A DNA stretch of 64,000 nt from Bolinopsis microptera (lineage: Eukaryota > Ctenophora > Tentaculata > Lobata > Bolinopsidae), in assembly GCF_026151205.1 (NCBI RefSeq), contig NC_087077.1, positions 5,146,001 to 5,210,000 on the forward strand, read 5' to 3'. Positions 40,027-50,300 of the stretch are shown one piece after another. The position numbers were made by a program, and so were the translations under genes. The first letter of the stretch is position 1; every line of letters starts with the position of its first letter. A model generated the notes under the pieces. The model was given only the letters and a program-made list of their open reading frames with translations, had not been told where the DNA came from and ran no database searches.

Positions 40027-41599
40027 GAAGACCATACTTAAAATCGCCGAGGACGTCAATAATCGCGATACACATCTTGGGAGAGAAGTGCAAAAAATAA
40101 ATCCAACGGCAGCGTCAAAATCTCTGGTTACTGTTTCCTGTCAGGCTGTCTGAATCCTTAACAACAAATTACTCTCCAAACCCTGGGCAACTTCTCTCCT
40201 AGCTCCAACTACAACCGAAATACTGTAATATAAGCCCATCACCCTTTTCATCAGTCTCTGGAAAGCCCCTTGAAGTACCTACAGGTGTATCTATACTAGT
40301 ATACTCATTCCACTAGCATGTAACATGTTCACGTAATCATTATAATGAGCTTTCCTCACTTCTTCACTTATCACTCAACCCAGCCTCTCTTCCAGTGCTC
40401 TGGATTTGGAGGACTTAATTAATGATACACTCAATTAATATACTTGTTAATTGATCTTTGATGTAATTTCTATTCGGTCTATTATTTTAATTTTGTTAGT
40501 GCATGGAGTGAGTCATGTGTATTAAATTTCGTAATGAAGACTGCTTTCAATTCCCAATTGAATTTGTTTTAGTTCTTAGTACAATATTTTAAGAGATTAA
40601 GAGAAAAGGAAGTTTTGATACTATGGTTTCGTACACGCTGCTTTGCTTTTAATAACTTCCTGGGTTGATGTAATGATGTTATACAGGTGGGCTGTGTAGA
40701 ATAATTTTAAATTTGGGATAGACGTTGCGAAACTATGATCGACCGCCAAGCTTTTGTTATATTTGAAATAATAACAATAATAAATTAAATTATAAACACT
40801 GCTTTTAAGTTGTAAAACTTTTACTCAGCAGTTTGAGAACAACTACAAAAGAACAAACTGATATAAGTGCCACAATAACTCTATCCTAAATTAACAGCCT
40901 TCCCAGCAATACACGATATATTAATATAACTCAGTAAATAGTACACACTACACAGTATTATGTACTATGCAGTAGTACACAGGCACTTTCAATCATTTAG
41001 TAACCTGAAATGTTTAGCCAGTAAATTATTTTAATGTTATTTTTTACACACTGTTCCTCATGAGTATATTAAAGCTTTATTACCGGGACTACTGTATTTC
41101 TTTTACTTGTTAATCCGACCGACTGCTTTAAACTTTTTTTAAAGTGTGTTATCTTCAAATTAATTCTGAGACCCACTCAATCAATACGATGCTGCATTCC
41201 ATGTTTACATTGTTCCTAATTACATTGTTATCTTCATCCATGATCGCTAATAAGCTTAATGACATTGTTTGTAATTTAGTACTTCTTTTTCACTTGTTTA
41301 CAAAAGAAATATGACTCAAAATTTTTCAGCTCCAGTACCTTGGTCGAGTGAAATCGTTTCTGCTCAGATGTCCGCTGGAGTACTTCCTCCGCTGGAGTAC
41401 TTCGTCCGCTGGAGTACTTCGTAATGTTGTTCTAAGGATGAACAAAGGTAGTACAAAATTTAAGATTGTAAATCTTTAGAATCATACTGTCTAGCGCCTA
41501 ATCGTTCAAAATCTGGCGAGTAACTGAGATAATTAAAACCTGATTGAGATTTGAAAAGTTACTTACCATTGTACAGTCAAAAATTATATTTTTAATTTC
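40027..41599. other. AT-rich intergenic stretch
   Basis: No gene recognised. The only clear structure is an 18-bp tandem repeat at 41368-41422 (GTCCGCTGGAGTACTTC, three copies). Confidence 0.5.
41368..41422. repeat. 18-bp tandem repeat CGCTGGAGTACTTC
   Basis: Three copies of TCCGCTGGAGTACTTCNT in a row just upstream of the LINE fragment at 41600. Confidence 0.8.
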
Positions 41600-41604
41600 A
41601 GCAT

Positions 41605-42294
41605 AGTGATGTACACGTCTACATAGCTGGGAAAGATGAGGTCATAGATGATGGTAAACCCCTTAGAATGAATGAAGAATGGTGCAGTAGCAAGTTGTTG
41701 GGTTCTCTGCTAGAAAGTAGGAAAGATGTCACCAGAAGAATCATGTTAGCCAATGTAGCATTCCAGAACTTCAAGAAGGTCTGGTGCCAGAGTAAGATCC
41801 CCCTACAGAAGAAGCTGAAGGTCTATGAGGCCCAAGTAGTATCTATCCTCATGTATAACTCTAGTTGCTGGGGAATGCCTAAATCGTACTGGGACAAACT
41901 AGATGCATGTCACCGTAACCACCTCAGAAAGATCATGAATGTCAGCTGGCCACGCAGTATGATGTCCAAAGATACCCTCTACAAACAGAGTAACTCTACC
42001 CCTATGTCTGAGCGTGCTGAGTTATCTAGGTGGAAGATGCTAGGACACATACTGAGGAGCGATGAAAGATCACCAGCTCAAGCTGCGCTGTGTTTTGCTG
42101 TCGAGATGTGTAGTGAAGTTGGTAGACTCGGGGCTCACAGACGTAACCTCCTGCACCACCTGAAGGTTGACCTCTGGAAGCGCTTCATCTTGCTGGAGTC
42201 GTATGATGATATTCTCCATTTGAGAGAACTTGCTAGTAACCGTGGTTATTGGAGTAAATTGTTTAACTTTATACTTGAGTACAAGTCAATTTGA
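41605..42294 (+). mobile_element. LINE C-terminal fragment
   Basis: The ORF runs open from about 41605 (VHVYIAGKDEVIDDGKPLR) through the ATG at 41668 to a stop at 42292-42294. It has WCSSKLLGSLLESRKDVTRR, LKVYEAQVVSILMYNSSCWG, LDACHRNHLRKIMNVSWP and RWKMLGHILRSDERSPAQAA. This is the post-RT domain of a site-specific-type or Dong/R4-like LINE; the clade is uncertain. The catalytic RT is absent, so it is a 5'-truncated insertion. Confidence 0.75.
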
Positions 42295-44340
42295 TTATTG
42301 GGACATATAATTTTACAAAGGATCACGTTTCGGTTCTAAATTATTTTAGGATTGTTGACATTTGTAAGATTGACATGTTTGATAATAAGCATAGTGATGA
42401 GGAAAGAGTTCTGCTAAAAAAGATAAAAAAGATATGCACTCGAGAGATGTTTCCTCTGAGATTATGCTGATGCCGGATGCATCACAAGCACATATTATTC
42501 GAACTGCAAATCGGAGAATTTTTTTATAATCCTGAACTTAATTTAAAATCCTTACTTAAAATCAGTTCTCATCCAATACTTTACAGATATTGCATCTAAG
42601 AGAGTAACAGGACGCTCGCAATATCTTGTATATATATATTTTCTTGTGTTTGAAGTCATTATATCTCAAGTTTGGCACATATAAATTCTCCCAAACTCTC
42701 ACACATTATCCGTCATATAGCCTTGTAACTATCTGGAAAGTTTAAAGAAAATCTATCAGTCAGACCTTGAGAAAATCAAAAATATATTCTAAGTTATTCA
42801 CTAAAACACTCTATTTTCGAACTTTTTAACTTTTTATTTTAAACAGATTTATCGTTCTGGTACCGAAATGCTTTACTATAATAAACGTACGGCGCGAGAA
42901 CATTTCCTCGTCCAAAGTCTGACAATTAACAACATGCGTAGGATTCCCTCAAGAGGTGAAAACGTAATCGCCACCCGCGCCCGAAGTGGCGCGAAAGCAC
43001 ATGGTTAGGTGAACTTACTTATTATATGCAATGCACGGATCTAACTTTAACTAGATATGACTAATAACATAATTGATAATACGTAGATATGACTAATAAC
43101 ATAACACGTTGCGCGCGGCATCAGAAATGTGGAAGGAAATCTGACGCCACGATTTCTGGAGCCAGTTTGTGGCCGTGGATTTGGGATTGTGGATATACAA
43201 TATAGCCTTGTCATACTTTGTATGACCCGCCCCCCCTGTATCGTCGAAAACGATATAGTGAAGCGACAGTGGGGGTCACCACATGATACAAATATAGCCT
43301 AAGCCTTTTGTGCCGCGTTCGGTGGTCGCGCGCTACTGCATACTGCAAAGTGCAAGCGAAAGGGCTCTGGTTAGAGCAATTAGATCGGCGAGATCAGAGA
43401 TGCGCTACTGGACCTCGCCGAGCTGCGAAGAATTGACATTGTCAATTAATTCTGGAACCAGTATATCCGGAGAAAAATCTGATGCAATCAAAATTTTGAA
43501 AATGTCCACCAATAGCAAGTAGGCCTTTTTTAAATTTTAGCTTTCCGTGACTCAAATTAAACTGTTTTGACTGAATTTTTCCTTCTATTCTTAATGACCA
43601 TCTAGCAAGTTAAGAAATCACCGAGGATGACACAAAACATGATTGAGTTGTAGTATAGCGCGATGCACTACTTGTAGGTTTATAACCTGTAACCTACCAG
43701 GACGCGCGCCGAGTTGGACTCGTTGACGGAACAAATATTTTACGAGTATCACCCGTTAATGCACTACTGGGCCGCGCCGCGCATTCAATAATCCATGTGA
43801 TCTCGCAACCATTGACGGATGTTACTCGTCTAAATTTCTCCGAAGTAGCGCGCGCCGCTTTCTTCTCGGGCTTGATCATTAACCATGGTCAACGCAACCA
43901 CAGATCAGCGAGATGCGAAGGATTGACATGGTGAATCAACAATCAAATGATTGAGGTACTCAAAGTTTTATTCCCACAGAAACCTTTGAAAAACGGAAAA
44001 TCATAAAAATATTTTAAAAAGGGTTTAAAAGATTTTTGAATGAAAGTTTTTCTGTTAACGTGTGATATTCGTAAAATATTTGTTCCAAATATACAAGCTG
44101 CGTCGACGAGTCCAACTCGGCGCGTGTCCTAGTAGGTTATAAACCTACAACTTTTTTGCCGTCTGCTTGACTAAATTTTTGACCAGTGCCCAATCAGTGA
44201 GGTCGGTGAAAGTGACACAAGTCGCCATCAAAGTACTAAAAGCTGTATATCTGGAGAAAACTTTGATGGAATGACATGATTTCAAAAATGTCCTACTATA
44301 GGTTGGACATTTTCACGATTGGGGTGTACTGAAAGTTTTA
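42295..44340. repeat. Cluster of a dispersed repeat family (also at 30918-31450)
   Basis: Shared segments: TTGTATGACCCGCC...GTGGGGGTCAC (43205-43300 and 30922-31018), AAATATTTGTTCC...CGACGAGTCCAACTCGGCGCG (44065-44125 and 31127-31198, inverted at 43690-43755), and the GATGCGC-CTCGCCGA-GCTGCGAAG words (43395-43440, inverted at 31345-31400). Another shared word, CCAATCAGTGAGGTCGG, occurs at 44189 and 45435. The order is scrambled, as expected of nested, broken copies. There is no coding capacity. Confidence 0.6.
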
Positions 44341-45340
44341 TTCCCAAAGAAAGCTAGCTTGCCCGTTGTTTTGGGACAATCCATTTTGGGTGGAATGTCG
44401 CATCAATAGGTTTGCCTGGTTTTAGAATTGACCGTTTATTTTCCCGGAACATTGGGTTTGATGAAAAAAAGGGAGTAAATAAAGTCCAAATTGTTTTACC
44501 AAAAATTTTTTGCCGAAAAAAGACTCTTGCTAAAATCTGCCAAAACTGAAAATGTTTTTGCCTTTTTAAGTAACCCACCCTCATCCCCCCAAATTGGTTT
44601 TAAAAACAAAGGGATTTCCGTCTACCCCACCTTCCAATCCGTTTTAAATTGACAGGTTTTTTAAAAAATCCCCCTTTTTCTGGGCTTTTTAAATAAAAAC
44701 TTTCCCAAAAACAAAAACACGACGGGAAAGCAAATTGCTTATTTTTTTTTTAATTTTTGGGCCGTTTTTTTCCCCCAGAACTTTTAAAGAATAAAAAAAT
44801 TTTAAAGTTTAGTTTTTTTGAAAAGTTCTGATTGACAAATGGCAATTTTTTACGGCGAAGAACGTTTCTAAGTTTATACCTCCCCCAATCGTCGCTGAAA
44901 ATTTAGATTTTTTGTCCTTTATAAGTTTAGTGGCGAAAACTTTAATTAAAAAGCATAGGGGAAAACTTTTTGTAAAAACATTTTCAAAAAGGCTTAATAC
45001 ATAAATTTTTTTTCCCGGAAAAGCCCCTTTAAATGGTCATACATTTTTTGAGTAGAAAAAAAACCAAAACCATTTTCATTCCCAAAATGGCACCATTTTG
45101 AATAAAGGGGAAAAAACCCTTTTCCCAAAAAATTTACCTTACCGTAAGCCTTTTTCCCCAAAAAATTCCTTTTTGCATTTTAGGGGGTTCCCAAAAAGGG
45201 GTTTTTTGGGGTCGGAAAAATTTTCCTTGTCCTAGGAGCTTGACCAAAAAACAAAAGTTCCAAAAAAACCCCAAATTTCCAAAATTCTTAACACGCCCAA
45301 AAAACCCCAAAAGGGCAATATTTTTGATTGTTTTACATCT
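44340..45340. other. Homopolymer-rich stretch, likely poor-quality sequence
   Basis: About 1 kb dominated by runs of 3-7 identical bases of all four kinds (for example CCCCAAAAAATTCC, GGGGTTTTTTGGGG). It starts and stops abruptly within otherwise normal AT-rich sequence. This texture is unlike simple repeats and unlike coding DNA and resembles uncorrected base-calling. A second such block is at 53810-55800. Confidence 0.6.
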
Positions 45341-45623
45341 TTTTATTCTGTAAAATGTGCTAAAATGAAATTTCTTGTTTCATTGAGAAAATCTTTTTTG
45401 CCATCTCTTTGACCGAAATTTCGCGACCAGTGACCAATCAGTGAGGTCGGTTAGAGTGACACAAGTATGCAGCTCAATAAGTTTGCAAAACCCAGAGATT
45501 AAAAATACTGATGCATTTTTCACTGAGTTGTGACCCAATACATTGATCTAATATGTTTGATATTTGTTAAACATGTTTTTTAACAGAATTTGTTTGCTTA
45601 AATAGAAGTGCATTACGATATTA

Positions 45624-47003
45624 CAGGGTGGCCCAGAAGTAATTACCCACACGCAACCCTTTAATAACTCAAGTAATTCGTATCAGAATTGCTTAAATAT
45701 TTCAGAGAATATAGATTTCCTGAAAATGTCGTAAAATGTCAAAGGTTACAGAGGGTGTGGCATGCCACTCCCTCCTTTTCTCTATTGTCATCATAAAGTG
45801 AGAACGTTTGGAGCTAGGAACTAGACACATTTGGTTTGATAATTGAAGTGCTTTCCCAAACTTTCAAGTTGGTTGTTTACCACTAAGCCGAGTTATGCCC
45901 ATTTTAATATCTGGCGGATGCATGATCCCAGCACTTAATCAGTGATCTCATCAGGAGATATTTGCTAACAGACAACAATGATCCTCATTAGGCGGTACCG
46001 AGCATGTTGGGGGATGATGATCTGATCACCTTAAGTGAATACTGATTGTGAATACTGATTGTGACTTAAGTGAATACTGATTGTGACTCCTTAAAATCAA
46101 AAAATTCTTTTTATAGCGTTTCGGTTGCTGTCCTATGAGCAGGTTCCAACCAATCAGGCACTATAATTATCAAACCAAATGTGTCTGGAAACTTTGAAGT
46201 TTCTAGCTCAAAAAGTTCTCACTTTATGGTGAAAATAGAGAAAAAGAGGGAGTTGCATGCCATGCCACACTCTCTGTAACCTTTGAAATTTTACGACATT
46301 TTCAGTTTGACCCATATCTATAGGTGATAGGTGATAGGCAATATGAAATTACACATCTTACTTTATCCCGTCACCCATGGACTTAATTAAGGGCTGGTGG
46401 TGGTGTCATCGTTTGTCGTACTCAAAACCTTTCGCGGTTGCGAATGCCGGCCCATCGAGGAAAATCTTTTTGCTTTGTTTTTTAACCATTATAAAGTATG
46501 ATTAGTCAGATATAATCAATAATACTGAGTTCAAACAGTTCCCGAAACGAAAAAGCAAACATTTGATTTTTGTTTCGGTGACTGAATCGTCGATGGGCCG
46601 GCAAATATTTGTTGTCGAGTAGTGTTGAATACTCATATTAACATGATTATTGATTTAATTTAGGAATTGTATATAAATATCTTTGACCAAGTTTAATTGT
46701 CAATGAGAATGCACCCCAGCACTCGGCTACAAGTTAGGCAGCTGCAGAAAAAATGCCGCGCGCGTCCAGCGTACGGCTTTTCGTTTTTGATTTTACAAAT
46801 GACAAAGCAACTTTTAATGATTATTAATGGAATTATCGGATATTTATAATTCAATATGTATTGATTCTTCTGTGGAAAATAAAAATTGTATTTTGCTTAA
46901 AATTGTATTTTACTTATATTCTCTGAAATGTTTAAGCAATTCTGATACGAATAACTTGAATTATTAAAGGGTTGCGTGTGGGTAGTTACTTCTGGGCACC
47001 CTG
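45624..47003. mobile_element. Non-autonomous Tc1/mariner-like element with about 90-bp TIRs
   Basis: The ends begin CAGGGTGGCCCAGAAGTAAT and CAGGGTGCCCAGAAGTAACT (right end inverted) and match for about 90 bp (45624-45715 and 46915-47003). TA flanks both sides (45622-45623, 47004-47005). TA duplication plus CAGGGTG termini fit Tc1/mariner. The inverted match continues inward (45718-45850 with 46162-46305), but on the right side about 600 bp of unrelated sequence (about 46322-46914) splits the arm. No transposase ORF. Confidence 0.88.
46322..46914. other. Insertion inside the right arm of the Tc1/mariner-like element
   Basis: The sequence between the inner right arm (ending ...ACGACATTTTCAG) and the outer right TIR (starting TATATTCTCTG) has no partner in the left arm. 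It starts near GGTGATAGGTGATAGG and may be flanked by TATA on both sides. It includes GCCGGCCCATCGA and CGATGGGCCGGC, inverted words about 120 bp apart. It is probably a second small transposon. Confidence 0.5.
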
Positions 47004-47349
47004 TAGTATTTGTAAGTAATGTTATTGATGTTATTTGCTGTTTATTCATTTTCTGTTAATTCTATTTATGATCATTATTGTGAGGATGAGGCTTTTTGTA
47101 TGAATAAGCTGTACTGAATTGATTGCTGTCATGATATTACAATGTGTTACTATAATATAATTGATAATTTATGACCATAGAAAGGTTGTCCCACAGGATG
47201 CATCAGATTCTTTAAACCATATTTTTAAATCATTTATATTCAATCCAAATTCCCAAAAGGCAATACAGGATACATTTACAAATTTTGAGAAATTGTCATA
47301 ATTAGGAGTATGTTGTCAATTATATTTAACAGTTTCAATCATTCAGGCT

Positions 47350-50300
47350 ATGAATTGCTTCAACAAGCTGGACCTGGCTTGGTCTCAAGGGTATGACGGA
47401 CAAAGGTTGAAGTTCATTGACAAGAAAACTGTCATATCAGTGTGTGGCTGTATGATGAAGTTTATTGATACTACCACTGGTAAGGAGAAAAGCCACCGCA
47501 GTGGAATCAATCCATATGGTGCATTCACTGTAAATCCAGCTTCTGATCTTATTGCATACGCTGAGAAGAAGCTCAACCCTTCTATCCAAATTATAACTTT
47601 TCCTGAATTTGAACCCTCTGGTGTGCTGAAGGATGGCTGTATGATGGAATATGTTGATATTGCTTTCGCTCCCACTGGAACGTACATTCTTACTTGTTCT
47701 AGTCTACCGGATTTTAAACTGAGCTTGTGGGATTACAGCTCAGGCACTATGTTAACCACTGTCAATGTCAAATCTCATCCTGGTAATTCCATATCCTTCA
47801 ATCCTCTTAACTGGAAACAAATAAGTGTTACTGGCGACCAAAGCTTTCACATAGGGAGTATTGAAACTTCAAACGAAAAGTATGGCATCAAGTTGTCGAC
47901 AATTGATTTGCCAGACCCTACAGCAGTTCTTGGACCTGTGGCAGAGCAGAAAGACATATACCTAAAAAAGTTTGTCCCATCACCAATACTGACCGCAGAG
48001 AGTGTAAAGATTGCATCAACTCTTAGTCCTCTGCACAATAAATACAAAGACAAGCTGAAGAAAGTAGCACCCGTTTCCCATTGCTGGGCGGTAGGTAATT
48101 GTGTTTATGTGGGCTGTACTGACGGTCAATTACTGCATTATGATACAACATCCTCAACAATGTCCGTTCTTACCAATCCACTGGCCAACAGCAAGGGCTC
48201 ATCAAACACTGATTTGAAAATAAAGGAAGAGGACGAAGACGATAAGCTTGACTCTGCTCAAAAGATCCTAGGTAAAGGTGATCTAGAAACTATTGAGTAC
48301 TACCAAGACGGTTTATTTGTTTGTGGTGCCAATGGAAAGTTGAGGCTGCTTAGTCTAGATATTGTATCACCCGATGTTCTTGATTGTTGGGATACAAAAT
48401 CTGTCATTTCTTCCCTGGCATGGTCTACTGCTTATGACAAAATTCTATTGGGAAGTCCTAATGGGATTGTATTCTCTCTGTTTCCCTCAAACAAAAATGC
48501 TGACTTGAACACGCTGTTTAATGTCAAGTGTGGTCCAATGGTTGGGGTTGACTTCGTATCCCCAACCAACAGTCAAATAATCTCTTGTCGGAAGAATGGA
48601 ATTGTTCAAGTTTGGTCTGCTGAAACTGCAGCTCAATTAAGCAGTCTGCAGCTGGGATCAGAGGTTGCAAGCCTGGCATGCTGCCAATCATCCCGATCTG
48701 CATTCATTGGATTAAGCAGTGGGCAACTTGTTGTCCTGGATCTAAACACTCCCGAGTCTCCCAGGATCATATTTGAGGACAAGATTCACCGTGGTTCAAT
48801 TCAACATATTACTTTTGACATGAGTGGAAAACTTCTGTTTACTGGCTCCAACGATGGACATGTTATCATTCTAGATACAAGAGCCTCAAACAAGTTCAAA
48901 TGCTTGGGACACATTGATATCAAAGGAGAAGTTACTGGAATTGCATCACTGCATCAATTGAAGGTTGAGAAAGAATGGTGTTACCTTGCTATTTCTTCGG
49001 TCAATGACAAAGGTTCATTTATAACACATGCTAAGATACCAGTAGATTTGCACCTCCAGCCAAAGGAAGCATTTGATGATGATACATTCCACATGGATCC
49101 TAACTTCATCGTTCGTACTGATGCCCAACTTGATTTCGTAGCTTCTAGTGTTGCAATGGTTAGCCCTCGTAACATGGTCACTGTAGATGCAGCCAAGAAA
49201 AAGGTCGTTGTTTTTAACTTGACTAATGATGGAAAGATAGCCGTGACTGAAAAGGTCAATGGTCATCTCCTTAAAGGTGGTTCAGTCGTCATTTCACCGC
49301 ATGGAAAATGGATCGGATCATTTTCAGCTGATGGGCAAATCATCTTCAGGAGTGTCGAGGACGCACAAAATAGTGTCTCTATTCCTTGCCATTCTCACTT
49401 TCTTGGCGGGACATCATTCCTAAAGTTTGCCAACGATGGTCAACAAGTTTTGAGTTGTGGAAAAGATGGTGTCATCGCCCTTTGGAAATGGAATTATGAT
49501 AGCCTTGTAACCGAAGAAAAAGCTATTGTTTTAGGAGCAGTTGATGCCTCTCGAGGACGATATGCATCTCTATTAGGTTTGAGAAAGGAGCAAGATGCTG
49601 TCCTTCAAAATATGACTGCATTGTCTGCCCTCAAGAGTCAGGACAAGACTTGGCTTGAGAAAGTTCAGGCTGGAGTCCAGGAACTCAAGGATAAAACGTT
49701 TGAGCCACAGATTGACGAGCTAAAGAAGAGTATAAGTGATTTAAGAGCTACTGTTCTTGGAATGATTGAAACCAACGGAAATGTGGATGATATTGAGCAG
49801 TTGAAGAGGCACGAATTTACTTTAGATGTCGATGAGAGACAGCGACTCTTGAATGAGGGAGATGATGAAATAGAAAGCATCAAAGAAAGTGTCGAGCTTG
49901 AAAACCTAGCGATGCTCTTTTTGAAAGAACTCATCAAGAAAGAATGCTGGGATGGGATGGAGGTAGTTGGCCGCTCACTGGTCCTTTTCTCTGGTGATCT
50001 CGAGGTAAGCAACTTTTCTATAAAAAAACGAACGGAAGCTGAACGAGCGGAAGTAGAGCGAGTCCTGGGAGTATATGCTCATGAGAAGCTGGAAGAAGAG
50101 GAAGTTGAATTTGCTCCAAAACCAAAAGATGACGAGGGTGAGCACGAAGAAGAGCAGGAAGTGTCTGCTTCTTTGTATGGCAGTCACGCTAAAAATTTTT
50201 ATGCTAAATCAATCCAGCATTCTCAATTCAACCTCCATTCTAACCAGAGGAAGAGAGATCAAATAGAGCTAATCAAACACACGATTGTACATCTAAAAAA

